Assembly: GCA_900143615.1 (NCBI GenBank)
Contig: FREU01000003.1
Location: 732,237 to 796,236, forward strand
Reading direction: 5' to 3'
Source of the DNA: Rhodobacteraceae bacterium Alg231-30
GTDB lineage: Bacteria > Pseudomonadota > Alphaproteobacteria > Rhodobacterales > Rhodobacteraceae
Length of the DNA: 64,000 nucleotides
Both the position numbers and the translations under genes were made by a program. Of the stretch, positions 18,367 to 26,575 are shown one piece after another; within the stretch, counting starts at the first letter, position 1, and the number at the start of each line of letters is the position of its first letter. Below the pieces are notes generated by a model, which made no database searches, was not told the DNA's origin, and saw nothing but the letters and a program-made list of their open reading frames with translations.

Positions 18367-18437
18367 ATGCGTGGCGCTGGGCTGACCGCAACGCCATGGA
18401 AAACGGTGTATTACAGGGCACTGGCGTCGGTCTGTAA
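18367..18437 (+). pseudogene. 3' scar of a second LuxR-type response regulator gene
   Basis: Read from ATG at 18396, the sequence gives MENGVLQGTGVGL and a stop; the regulator at 17292 ends MENGVLQGTGAGL. Over those 42 bases 34 are identical, and most differences are in third codon positions. Upstream the match continues (GLT-R-N-A) after a 1-bp deletion. The rest of the gene is gone. This is the remains of a paralogous or duplicated regulator that evolved under coding constraint before being lost. Confidence 0.65.
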
Positions 18438-18498
18438 AGGGACGGGCCATCGCGCACCGATGCTCAAAGCGTCGCCAAGTCACATCCGCATGAACACA

Positions 18499-18528
18499 AT
18501 AAGCCGGAACGTTTCCGCTCCGGCTTAT
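18499..18528. terminator. strong hairpin downstream of the cytochrome c peroxidase gene
   Basis: ATAAGCCGGA (18499-18508) pairs perfectly with TCCGGCTTAT (18519-18528). The T tract is poor on both strands (TTATTG on minus), but the site lies 58 bp after the peroxidase stop where a terminator is expected. Confidence 0.5.
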
Positions 18529-18585
18529 CCACTCTATTTATCTAGGCGCGCCTTTTTAGAGGAGATCGCCTCAGAGGCGTCGCTA

Positions 18586-19635
18586 TCAGTGACTGGGAAA
18601 AATCTCGTCAGATGGCTTCGGAGTGTCGGAATTGGACGCCGGCAACACGGGGTAGGAAATCGCTGGCATTTGTCCGGTAAGCGATCCCAAGAATGCCGCG
18701 ATCTTATCAACTTCATCTTCCGCCAAAGACTCACCAAGCTGGGATTCAGCCATAATCTGAATGGCAACCTCCAGATCCCACACCTTACCCGAGTGGAAAT
18801 ACGGCGCGGTGATCGCCACGTTACGCAATGGCGAGGCGCGGAACACATAGGTATCATCCACGGTTTCGGTCACAGCAAAGCGGCCCTTGTCATCTTCCGG
18901 CAAAATATCCGCACCAGGCTTTTCGATCAGACCAAAGGGATAATACCCCTGCCCACCGACGTTGATCCCGTTATGGCAGGCCGCACAGCCCTTATCCATA
19001 AACAGCTCAAGACCTTCTTTCTCAAAGGCGGACAGCGCGTCATCATTGCCGTTCAGATAAGCATCAAACGGCGCCGGAGTGATCAATGTGGCTTCAAACG
19101 CCTCAATCGCCTTGGCAAAGTTGTCAAAGCTCACGGGATCCACTTCTTCAGGGAAAGCACCTTCAAACCACTCAACGTACAGAGGCATCGAATTTAGCGT
19201 GGCGACAACATTCGCAGGCGTGTTCGCCATTTCTACACCCGCCTGCACCGGACCTTTTGCCTGTTCCGCCAAATCGGCCGCGCGTCCATCCCAGAACTGC
19301 GCTTCGTTAAACACCGAATTCAACACTGTGGGCGAGTTGCGAGGCCCTTTTTGCCAACCATGCCCAATCGACACTTCCAGCCCGTCATCGCCTCCCGTTG
19401 CCAGGTTGTGGCAGGAATTACAGGAAAACAAATGCGAGGCCGACATGCGTGGATCAAAGAACAGCGCCTTTCCCAGATCAATTTTCTCCTCTGTAATCGG
19501 ATTGTCTTTCACAGCCGGCACCGTCGAAGGAAGAGGTGCAAAATAGCCTAGCGCATCCTCGCGCATATCGGCGGCATGAACCTGCGCACCGATCAAACAC
19601 ACAGCGGCAGTTGAGGCAAAAAGAGAGAATTTCAT
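18586..19635 (-). CDS. ccpA: periplasmic di-haem cytochrome c peroxidase
   Basis: The enzyme reduces hydrogen peroxide to water with electrons from periplasmic cytochrome c. The 349-residue product has a signal peptide ending VHA, two haem-binding motifs (CNSCH near residue 72 and CAACH near residue 220), the DPRMSASHLFSC block after the N-terminal haem region, and the conserved FRASPLRNVAITAPYFHSG stretch that brings the low-potential haem environment. Length and order match CcpA/MauG-type di-haem peroxidases. GGAG lies 9 nt before the ATG. It stands alone, with gene remnants on both sides. It probably acts in oxidative defence when oxygen is low. Confidence 0.92.
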   Translation of the reverse strand: MKFSLFASTAAVCLIGAQVHAADMREDALGYFAPLPSTVPAVKDNPITEEKIDLGKALFFDPRMSASHLFSCNSCHNLATGGDDGLEVSIGHGWQKGPRNSPTVLNSVFNEAQFWDGRAADLAEQAKGPVQAGVEMANTPANVVATLNSMPLYVEWFEGAFPEEVDPVSFDNFAKAIEAFEATLITPAPFDAYLNGNDDALSAFEKEGLELFMDKGCAACHNGINVGGQGYYPFGLIEKPGADILPEDDKGRFAVTETVDDTYVFRASPLRNVAITAPYFHSGKVWDLEVAIQIMAESQLGESLAEDEVDKIAAFLGSLTGQMPAISYPVLPASNSDTPKPSDEIFPSH

Positions 19636-19781
19636 CTTGGGAGGCTCCGTTGTCAGAATACGTCACGCGCCATTTTTGACTCGCTTTCGGGGCCTACACT
19701 TTGATTTACGTCAAACTTTGGAATTATTCTAAAACCAGTCAATAAAATACATAATTACTGATAGTTAACTTAATTAACTGT

Positions 19782-20034
19782 CTACCATGTTGAAACTTTA
19801 ACTTGTAACCCCAATCTCGAACGTGGATCTTCTGCTGTCCATATTCTCGATGAAAAAGGCGTGTGTACCCGCCCTTTTGGCGACATTTCCAAAGAAGGGT
19901 CAAAGCTGCGCTTCTTGGCATCCACGGCCTCGGCATCTTTGTAAAACGACAGCTCATAATCGGGCCTTGTCAAAATCCGATGACACATCCATCGACCAAC
20001 CGACCCGCTGCGTTGTCACGTCTAAAAACCTCAT
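19782..20034 (-). pseudogene. possible frameshifted gene fragment of unknown family
   Basis: A frame from an ATG at 20034 reads VGWSMDVSSDFDKAR and then stops. The +1 frame carries on with PDYELSFYKDAEAVDAKKRS and ends with RSRLGLQVKVSTW at 19782. Composition and the join at about 19960 look like one coding sequence broken by a single indel. I do not recognise the family. The alternative is chance open frames in intergenic DNA between the peroxidase gene and the ilv leader. Confidence 0.3.
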
Positions 20035-20299
20035 AGTTTTCTGCTTGAAAGCCAACGCCAAAGCCCAGAACATTCCGACAATGCGCCACCTGCCGCCCTA
20101 TTTAGTTGCGCGGAACAAATGGAGTGATTTGTTTTAGCCGCATTCACGCCCTCCTTTTTGCGATATGTCCCAATCAAACCGGATCGCGCAACATTCGGAA
20201 AGAATTATTCCGCCTAACGACAGAAATTCGCATCTATTACTGTTGACGCCGCGGCGCGGCGCAAATAAGGTCCGCTTCGGACACTGAAGGAGCCACGCG
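20035..20299. other. promoter region of the ilvBN operon
   Basis: No gene is seen. The stretch precedes the ilv leader peptide and must hold its promoter. A GC-rich patch (CGCCGCGGCGCGGCG, 20249-20263) and TTGACG at 20244 are notable, but no convincing -10 can be named. The leader ribosome site AAGGAG is at 20287-20292. Confidence 0.4.
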
Positions 20300-20347
20300 A
20301 TGACATCGCTAGTCGTAATTGTGGGAACATGGCGCATGGGCCGGTAA
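20300..20347 (+). CDS. ilv leader peptide (15 residues)
   Basis: ATG at 20300 follows AAGGAG (20287-20292) by 7 nt and encodes MTSLVVIVGTWRMGR before TAA at 20345. Five of its residues in a row (LVVIV) are the branched-chain amino acids that the downstream enzyme helps make. Ribosome stalling at these codons when Leu, Val or Ile tRNAs are uncharged would decide which RNA hairpin forms. Short leader peptides of this type are established for ilv operons in proteobacteria. Confidence 0.85.
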   Translation: MTSLVVIVGTWRMGR

Positions 20348-20401
20348 CGGACACCCTCACGGTACCCCATGCGCCCCCGTCAGATGATCGGGGGCTTTTT
20401 T
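20331..20401 (+). promoter_or_regulatory. transcription attenuator of the ilvBN operon
   Basis: Two hairpins compete. GGCGCATGGG (20331-20340, inside the leader peptide) can pair with CCCATGCGCC (20366-20375). The terminator is GCCCCCG (20373-20379) with CGGGGGC (20389-20395) followed by six T (20396-20401). They share bases 20373-20375, so only one can form. A ribosome that reaches the stop at 20347 covers the first arm and allows termination; a ribosome stalled earlier at the Leu/Val/Ile codons could expose alternative pairing and allow read-through. The exact set of intermediates was not folded. Confidence 0.8.
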
Positions 20402-20442
20402 ATGTGCATTGATATTGAAGACGACGGTAAACGGAGAGACAG

Positions 20443-22197
20443 ATGACACGTCAGATGACCGGAGCAAGGATGGTGGTACAGGCCCTGAAGGATCAGGGTG
20501 TGGACACGGTATTCGGATACCCTGGTGGCGCCGTCCTACCGATTTACGATGAGATATTTCAGCAAAACGACATTCGCCACATCTTGGTACGTCACGAACA
20601 GGGTGCTGTGCATGCCGCCGAAGGCTACGCGCGCTCAACTGGAAAAGTTGGCGTCGCCCTTGTAACTTCAGGCCCCGGTGCCACAAACGCTGTGACCGGC
20701 CTGACCGACGCCTTGCTGGATTCGATCCCGATTGTGGTTCTATCCGGTCAGGTGCCAACCTTTATGATTGGCTCGGATGCGTTCCAGGAAGCCGACACCG
20801 TTGGCATCACGCGCCCTTGCACCAAACACAACTGGCTGGCCAAAGACACCGCAACCTTGGCCGAAACCATCCACACCGCGTTTCATGTCGCGCGCACGGG
20901 CCGCCCTGGCCCGGTTCTGGTGGACATTCCCAAGGACGTTCAATTCGCCTCGGCAGCTTATACCGAGATAGAAAAGAGCGACACTTCGATCTATCAGCCA
21001 CAAACCAAGGGCGACATCAACGAGATCAACGAGTTGGTCGAGGCCATTGCGGCAGCGGAGCGTCCGGTCTTTTACACCGGCGGCGGCGTGATCAACTCTG
21101 GCCCCAAGGCCAGCGCACTGCTACGCGAATTGGTCGAAGCCACGGGCATTCCGATCACCTCAACCCTGATGGGTCTGGGCGCATATCCCGCATCGGGCGA
21201 AAACTGGTTGGGTATGCTGGGCATGCATGGGCTTTACGAAGCCAACATGGCGATGCACGACTGTGACCTGATGATCAACATCGGCGCACGTTTTGATGAC
21301 CGCATTACCGGATTAATCTCCGCTTTCTCGCCTAACTCGATCAAGGCGCACATCGACATTGATCCATCCTCGATCAACAAGGTCATCAAAGCCGACATTC
21401 CGATCGTGGGTGATGTGGCCAGCGTTCTGTCCGATCTCTTGAAAGTCTGGAAGGCCCAAGGCCGTCGCGTGAACCGCGAAGCCATTGCCAACTGGCAGGG
21501 CCAGATAAGCGAGTGGCGCAAGATCAACTGTCTCGACTTCAAACAGGAAGGCAAAGTCATCAAGCCGCAATATGCGCTGCAACGCCTTGAGGCTCTGACC
21601 AAAGATATGGATCGCTACATCACCACCGAAGTGGGCCAGCATCAGATGTGGGCAGCGCAATATCTGGGCTTTGAAGATCCAAACCGCTGGATGACCTCGG
21701 GTGGTCTGGGCACGATGGGCTACGGCTTCCCCGCCTCGATCGGTGTGCAAATGGCACATCAGGACAGCTTGGTCATCAACGTCGCAGGCGAAGCTTCTTG
21801 GCTGATGAACATGCAGGAAATGGGCACCGCCGTTCAGTTCCGCCTGCCGGTGAAACAGTTCATTCTCAACAATGAACGCCTCGGCATGGTGCGTCAGTGG
21901 CAGGAACTGCTGCACGGCGAGCGCTACAGCCACTCGTGGTCCGAAGCCCTGCCCGATTTTGTGAAACTCGCCGAAGCCTTTGGCGCCAAGGGTATCCTCT
22001 GCTCGGACCCTGATGATCTGGACGATGCGATCATGGAAATGATCAACTACGATGGTCCGGTGATCTTTGACTGTCTGGTGGAGAAACACGAGAACTGCTT
22101 CCCGATGATCCCGTCAGGCAAGCCGCACAATGAAATGTTGCTGGGTGAAGCCAATACTCAAGGCGTCATTCAGGCTGGCGGCGCGGTGATGGTGTAA
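20443..22197 (+). CDS. ilvB: acetolactate synthase large (catalytic) subunit
   Basis: This ThDP enzyme makes acetolactate from pyruvate, the first common step of valine, leucine and isoleucine synthesis. The 584-residue length is standard. The N-terminal ThDP domain has the catalytic glutamate region VRHEQGAVHAAEGYARSTGK, the middle domain binds FAD (GARFDDRITG), and the C-terminal domain has the ThDP/Mg motif starting GEASWLMNMQEMGT and ending with N (ILNNERLGMVRQWQE). In the usual GDG motif this protein reads GEA, a change worth noting. GGAGAG precedes the ATG. It is the first gene after the attenuator. Confidence 0.95.
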   Translation: MTRQMTGARMVVQALKDQGVDTVFGYPGGAVLPIYDEIFQQNDIRHILVRHEQGAVHAAEGYARSTGKVGVALVTSGPGATNAVTGLTDALLDSIPIVVLSGQVPTFMIGSDAFQEADTVGITRPCTKHNWLAKDTATLAETIHTAFHVARTGRPGPVLVDIPKDVQFASAAYTEIEKSDTSIYQPQTKGDINEINELVEAIAAAERPVFYTGGGVINSGPKASALLRELVEATGIPITSTLMGLGAYPASGENWLGMLGMHGLYEANMAMHDCDLMINIGARFDDRITGLISAFSPNSIKAHIDIDPSSINKVIKADIPIVGDVASVLSDLLKVWKAQGRRVNREAIANWQGQISEWRKINCLDFKQEGKVIKPQYALQRLEALTKDMDRYITTEVGQHQMWAAQYLGFEDPNRWMTSGGLGTMGYGFPASIGVQMAHQDSLVINVAGEASWLMNMQEMGTAVQFRLPVKQFILNNERLGMVRQWQELLHGERYSHSWSEALPDFVKLAEAFGAKGILCSDPDDLDDAIMEMINYDGPVIFDCLVEKHENCFPMIPSGKPHNEMLLGEANTQGVIQAGGAVMV

Positions 22198-22208
22198 GGA
22201 GAAATCAA

Positions 22209-22772
22209 ATGTCTGCTCTAAAAATAAAAAAAGGCTCTACAAGCCACTCTGCTTACAACCTACGTCCCAACTTTTCGGACGTGCAGGAACGCCATACTCT
22301 GGCTGTTCTGGTCGACAACGAACCCGGCGTTCTGGCCCGCGTCATAGGCCTGTTTGCCGGTCGCGGCTATAACATCGACAGCTTGACCGTGGCCGAGGTC
22401 GATCACACCGGTCACATGTCACGCATCACGATTGTCACCACCGGCACACCACAGGTGATCGAACAGATCAAAGCGCAACTGGGTCGTATCGTTCCCGTCC
22501 ATGGTGTCAACGATCTCACCGTAGAAGGCGCGTCAGTTGAGCGTGAATTGGCGCTCTTCAAGGTCAACGGTGCAGGCGAGAAGCGCGTCGAGGCGCTGCG
22601 CCTTGCCGATATTTTCCGCGCCAATGTTGTCGACAGCACTTTGGAGAGCTTTGTATTTGAAATCACCGGCGCACCTGAGAAAATTGATGCTTTTGCCGAC
22701 CTGATGCGCCCCTTGGGACTGCTCGAGGTTGCCCGCACTGGCGTTGCCGCTCTCTCGCGCGGCGCTCAATAG
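22209..22772 (+). CDS. ilvN: acetolactate synthase small (regulatory) subunit
   Basis: The 187-residue regulatory subunit carries feedback inhibition by valine. It has an N-terminal ACT domain (HTLAVLVDNEPGVLARVIGL and RGYNIDSLTV) and the C-terminal ALS_ss_C domain (NVVDSTLESFVFEITGAPEK). An N-terminal extension of about 28 residues comes before the ACT domain. It starts 11 bp after ilvB with AAGGAGA, and a terminator follows. It is often named ilvH. Confidence 0.95.
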   Translation: MSALKIKKGSTSHSAYNLRPNFSDVQERHTLAVLVDNEPGVLARVIGLFAGRGYNIDSLTVAEVDHTGHMSRITIVTTGTPQVIEQIKAQLGRIVPVHGVNDLTVEGASVERELALFKVNGAGEKRVEALRLADIFRANVVDSTLESFVFEITGAPEKIDAFADLMRPLGLLEVARTGVAALSRGAQ

Positions 22773-22800
22773 CTCTCTATTGCAATCAAAAGACAAGAAA

Positions 22801-22828
22801 ACAGGGCCCGCCGGCCCTGTTTTCTTTA
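22801..22828 (+). terminator. rho-independent terminator of the ilvBN operon
   Basis: ACAGGGCC (22801-22808) pairs with GGCCCTGT (22813-22820) and is followed by TTTCTTTA; the stem extends with flanking A/T pairs. Confidence 0.9.
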
Positions 22829-22855
22829 TTTGCGACGATGCCCCGTGAGTAGCCT

Positions 22856-23218
22856 CTAGGCCGGCGCATAATGTTTATCACGTGTTTTTCCACTGCTATT
22901 TCGGAATGGAATTACCTGCGCGGATAAATACGACGTATTTGTGTTCGAACAGGAAACAGCCTCCTCAATAGGTTGAGTATCCGACAGGCTTTCCTGAATA
23001 CCACTATAGGCGCCCTGCCCGACACGTCGGGGATTGCGCGCATACCTTTGACGCTGCTCCTCGCGCAGGTCAAATTGTACCAAATCACCCGCATCGAATC
23101 CCAAAAGAGCGTCATGATCCTCTGGCGTTCCATTAAAATAGGCCAAATCACCGTGATCTTCGCACCAGATCACCGCTTTGTTGTCATTTGTATTGCTCCA
23201 AAGAACTACGCCAAGCAT
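22856..23218 (-). CDS. conserved-looking small soluble protein, unknown function
   Basis: The 120-residue form begins at ATG 23218 (MLGVVLWSNTNDNKAVIWCE), with AAGGAG 11 nt upstream; an earlier in-frame TTG lacks a site. The first 65 residues look like a compact beta-rich domain, with GVVLWSN...KAVIWCEDHGDLAYF and a FDAGDLVQFDLREEQRQRYA segment somewhat like a cold-shock/OB fold. The remainder is polar and probably disordered. The gene is convergent with ilvN and lies back-to-back with the HTH regulator gene. The OB-fold idea is only a resemblance. Confidence 0.6.
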   Translation of the reverse strand: MLGVVLWSNTNDNKAVIWCEDHGDLAYFNGTPEDHDALLGFDAGDLVQFDLREEQRQRYARNPRRVGQGAYSGIQESLSDTQPIEEAVSCSNTNTSYLSAQVIPFRNSSGKTRDKHYAPA

Positions 23219-23442
23219 CTGAGTTGTCACTCCTTTTTGCCTCAAATTTGAGTTTCACAAAAGAAGCCGCATCAGAACATGGAAAATTAGGCGTCGAACT
23301 CTTCGAAATTGTGTCGACACGGAAACGATCTGATGCCAAACTGCGTCACCATGATGCCTTACAACGTCAGGCCTGCCGCCCTTGGACCATGTGGGTCGTA
23401 TTAAGAGTGAATAATTTGTTACAAAATCAGCTGGAGGGCGAA

Positions 23443-24258
23443 TTGATCGAAAACGCTTTTTCTAATGAAAGCCCGAAATCGCCGTCGGAATTGCGCCAGA
23501 TGTTTGGTCAAAATCTCCGGCTTCTAGCGCGCGCCTATCCGTCGATATCAAAACTGTGCCGCGACCTGATGATCAACCGCACGCAATTCAATCGGTATTT
23601 GTCGGGTGAGAGCTTTCCACGCCCTGATGTTCTGCATCGGATTTGCACTTTTTTCCAAACCGACGCGCGCATTTTGCTGGAACCGCTAGAGGACCTTCAG
23701 GTTGAACGCGGCGTGCTAAACCATCCGCTGATTGCCGAATATGTTGGCACCGGCATGACCGATATCCCTCAGGATGTGTTCCCCGACGGATTTTATCGCT
23801 TCTCTCGACGGAGTTTCATTGAAGAAGACAAGATCATTACAGGTCTGGTCTATGTTTTCCGAAAAGACGATCACGCTTTCATCCGCGGTTATGAGGCCAA
23901 AGAAGCCATGCGCCAACAGGGTCTACCGACCGACAGCGTAACCCGCGAGTTTCGAGGTGTGGTCCTGCCCCAAGAAGATGGCGTTGCCGCACTGGTCAGC
24001 CACGCGCGCACGATGGCCACCTCTTTTAACTACCTCAGCCGCGTCGCCTCGTTTCAGAACCATTTCTGGATCGGCTACGCCACCCGCACCGTGCGCGAGA
24101 CCGTCACAGGCCGGCGCGCGGCACGTCTGGTTTATGAACATCTCGGCACCGACACTCGCTCCGTGCTGCAAGCCGCGCGCACTGTCGGCTTCTGCGCTCC
24201 GGACGATCTTCAGCCCTATCACCGCAAGCTTTTGCAGCTGGACCGCCCCTTCAGCTAG
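23443..24258 (+). CDS. XRE-type helix-turn-helix regulator with C-terminal effector-like domain
   Basis: The TTG at 23443 is the preferred start because GGAGG (23433-23437) sits 5-6 nt before it; an in-frame frame is open back to 23188, but that part has poor coding character. The 271-residue form has an N-terminal HTH (LRLLARAYPSISKLCRDLMI followed by NRTQFNRYLSGESFPRPDVL), then about 190 residues of unrecognised mixed structure, which may sense a ligand. The spacing to the Rieske gene (97 bp, same strand) makes that gene a plausible target. Function is inferred from the HTH only. Confidence 0.8.
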   Translation: MIENAFSNESPKSPSELRQMFGQNLRLLARAYPSISKLCRDLMINRTQFNRYLSGESFPRPDVLHRICTFFQTDARILLEPLEDLQVERGVLNHPLIAEYVGTGMTDIPQDVFPDGFYRFSRRSFIEEDKIITGLVYVFRKDDHAFIRGYEAKEAMRQQGLPTDSVTREFRGVVLPQEDGVAALVSHARTMATSFNYLSRVASFQNHFWIGYATRTVRETVTGRRAARLVYEHLGTDTRSVLQAARTVGFCAPDDLQPYHRKLLQLDRPFS

Positions 24259-24355
24259 GCCAAATGCGTCGATCTCCGTCATGTGAGGTCGCAGATTGAC
24301 CATCTGAAACGGGCAACTTCGCTACCCTTGATGCATATCCAAGGGAGAATCGCTG

Positions 24356-25525
24356 ATGTCCACCGCTCCGTCAGATCTGACCTCTGTACGCCAACCTGTG
24401 CAAACAGCGCAGGGTCTGCCCAATGGGCATTACATTGATCCAGCTGTGTTTGCCGAAGAAACCCGCGCTGTGTTGCTTGCGGGCTGGGCGGGTCTCGCTG
24501 TGGCGGCAGACGTGCCCGAAGCCGGTGATGCCGTGCCAATCTCCTTTCTGGGAATGCCGCTGTTGCTGATCCGCGACAAAGCTGGCGCGGTGCGTGTCTT
24601 CAACAACACCTGCCGGCATCGCGGCATGATCCTAGTAGAAGAACCCCGCAAAATCGAAGGTGCCATCCGCTGCCCCTATCATTCATGGTGTTATGCCACC
24701 GACGGTCGCCTTGTGACCACGCCCCATGTAGGCGGCCCCGGCCAAAACACCCACCAAGACATCAAACGCTCCGAACTAGGCCTGATCGAAGTGCGTTCCC
24801 ACATCTGGCGCGACGTCGTCTTTGTGAACATCTCAGGTGACGCTGCCCCCTTTGAAGAGGTACACGCCGATCTGATCTACCGCTGGCGCGAGCACGACCA
24901 ACCACTCTATCACGGCGGTGCGGACAGCCGCTTTGATCTGGCGGTCAAAACCAACTGGAAACTGGCGGTCGAGAATTACTGCGAAAGCTACCATTTGCCT
25001 TGGGTTCATCCCGGTCTCAACAGCTATTCGCGCCTTGAGGACCACTATAATATCGCCGAACCCCGCCAATACTCGGGCCAAGGCACTTTGGTCTATCGTC
25101 AAATCCAGGGCGACAACGGCGAAACGTTCCCCGACTTCGCAGGCCTTTCCTCACAATGGGACGAAGGCGCGGAATACATCGCTATTTATCCAAATGTCCT
25201 GCTTGGCGCGCAGCGCGACCACGCCTTTGCCATCGTGCTTGAACCTGTCGACACTGAAAACACAGTGGAACATGTCCACCTGTACTATGCGGAGGTGGAA
25301 ACAGACGACACTCTGCGCCAGCGCAACGCCGCATTGTGGAAAGAAGTCTTTGAAGAAGATATCTTTGTTGTAGAAGGCATGCAGCGCGGCCGACACGCGC
25401 CGGACTTCGACGGTGGACGGTTCTCCCCCGCCATGGATGGTCCCACACATTGCTTCCACGACTGGGTAGCCATGCGCCTTCAACACTATCAGGCGGCTCA
25501 GACAACACAGGACGCCGCTGAATGA
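24356..25525 (+). CDS. Rieske-type non-haem iron oxygenase alpha subunit, quaternary-amine type
   Basis: The 389-residue protein has the Rieske [2Fe-2S] ligands C86-x-H88-x17-C106-x2-H109 and the mononuclear iron site NYCESYHLPWVH, with H213 and H218. The residue that bridges the two centres is E210; aromatic ring dioxygenases have Asp here, while carnitine (CntA), glycine betaine (GbcA), stachydrine and choline oxygenases use Glu. That points to a quaternary ammonium substrate. No reductase gene is adjacent, so the electron donor must be encoded elsewhere. The start follows GGGAGA. A possible link to sarcosine oxidase 20 kb away is inference. Confidence 0.85.
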   Translation: MSTAPSDLTSVRQPVQTAQGLPNGHYIDPAVFAEETRAVLLAGWAGLAVAADVPEAGDAVPISFLGMPLLLIRDKAGAVRVFNNTCRHRGMILVEEPRKIEGAIRCPYHSWCYATDGRLVTTPHVGGPGQNTHQDIKRSELGLIEVRSHIWRDVVFVNISGDAAPFEEVHADLIYRWREHDQPLYHGGADSRFDLAVKTNWKLAVENYCESYHLPWVHPGLNSYSRLEDHYNIAEPRQYSGQGTLVYRQIQGDNGETFPDFAGLSSQWDEGAEYIAIYPNVLLGAQRDHAFAIVLEPVDTENTVEHVHLYYAEVETDDTLRQRNAALWKEVFEEDIFVVEGMQRGRHAPDFDGGRFSPAMDGPTHCFHDWVAMRLQHYQAAQTTQDAAE

Positions 25526-25734
25526 CCTCACTGAACCAACGCCTGCTGCGCGCCCATTCAGACGGGGATCGCGCAGCCTTGGTGCGTTTGTATAGCGCGG
25601 CAGCCGCGGCAGCCGACACCAGCGAAGCCGCTGCGTTCTACCTCACCCATGCTTATGTTTTTGCGCTCGAGAGCGGCCATCCCGATAGCGTTGAGTTGCG
25701 CGCCCGACTGCACGCGATGGGGCGCGAACACTGA
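25522..25734 (+). CDS. small helical protein co-translated with the Rieske oxygenase
   Basis: The ATG overlaps the oxygenase stop by 4 bp (ATGA), so the two are in one translation unit. The 70-residue product is alanine-rich and helical, with two A-A-LYS/AAFYLTHAYVFALESG segments like a single TPR-like helical hairpin. No family is recognised. A small partner or maturation factor for the oxygenase is one possibility; only the coupling is seen. Confidence 0.65.
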   Translation: MTSLNQRLLRAHSDGDRAALVRLYSAAAAAADTSEAAAFYLTHAYVFALESGHPDSVELRARLHAMGREH

Positions 25735-25739
25735 CGCAA

Positions 25740-26516
25740 TCACTCGGCGGCGTGCTGCATCAGCGAATACAGATGCCACGTCGCATGGCCCAACAGCGGC
25801 AGCACAATCAGCAAACCCAAAAACGCGGGCACCATCGCCACAAATGTCAGCACGGCAATGATCGCGGCCCAGACCAGCATCACTGCAAAGTTATTCTGCA
25901 CGGTTTGAAAGCTGGTGATCATAGCGGTGACAAAATCCACTTCGCGATCCAGCAGCAGCGGCAGAGAAATCACCGTAATCATATACAGCAGCATCGCAAA
26001 GGCCGCCCCGATCACGGTGCCAACGGCCAACATCGTCAATCCGTTGCTACTTAAATAGACCTCATAAGAGCTGCTGACATTGGTCATCACCGACAGGCCT
26101 AGAAACAGCGCAAAGATCATGTGGCCGACAAAGAACCACGCCAGAAAGACAATATTGATCACCGCACACAACGAGGGCAGCTGGCGCTTGCTCTGCCGTC
26201 CGATGACGCCAAAGATCTCGCGTGATCTCAGCGTCTCTCCGCGCTCAAGGCGACGCGAAACCTCATACAGCCCCACCGCCGCAAACGGCCCGATCAGTGG
26301 AAACCCGATTGCTGCAAACACCAGCCAATAGCTTTGCCCTGTGGACACCGTGATCCACGCCATTGACCAACCAGCCAGCACATAAAACCCGCCAAATACG
26401 ATGCCATAAAACGGTTGTCTTAGAAAATCCCGCCACCCGTTTCGCAACGCGGCCCACAGCATAGACATATCTACCGCACCCAGCTCAGGCACCCCCTGCT
26501 CCGGTAACTCCGACAT
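25740..26516 (-). CDS. DUF2189 integral membrane protein
   Basis: ATG at 26516 is chosen because GGGAGG lies 6 nt upstream. The 258-residue protein has about six hydrophobic segments and the DUF2189 pattern: an N-terminal [20 protein letters not shown] lead-in, then [31 protein letters not shown], a long middle and a closing GHATWHLY. This family is common in Rhodobacteraceae and has no known function. It converges on the small gene at 25522, with 5 bp between the stops. Confidence 0.88.
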   Translation of the reverse strand: MSELPEQGVPELGAVDMSMLWAALRNGWRDFLRQPFYGIVFGGFYVLAGWSMAWITVSTGQSYWLVFAAIGFPLIGPFAAVGLYEVSRRLERGETLRSREIFGVIGRQSKRQLPSLCAVINIVFLAWFFVGHMIFALFLGLSVMTNVSSSYEVYLSSNGLTMLAVGTVIGAAFAMLLYMITVISLPLLLDREVDFVTAMITSFQTVQNNFAVMLVWAAIIAVLTFVAMVPAFLGLLIVLPLLGHATWHLYSLMQHAAE

Positions 26517-26575
26517 GCATTCCTCCCTCTGCTGGCTCTCCCTAACCAACAGAAGACATGGAAAAATTTAACTAA

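Noticed and set aside
18367-19197. 276-codon plus-strand frame starting at the regulator scar.
   Set aside because: Most of it is antisense to the cytochrome c peroxidase gene, and it has no coherent protein character.
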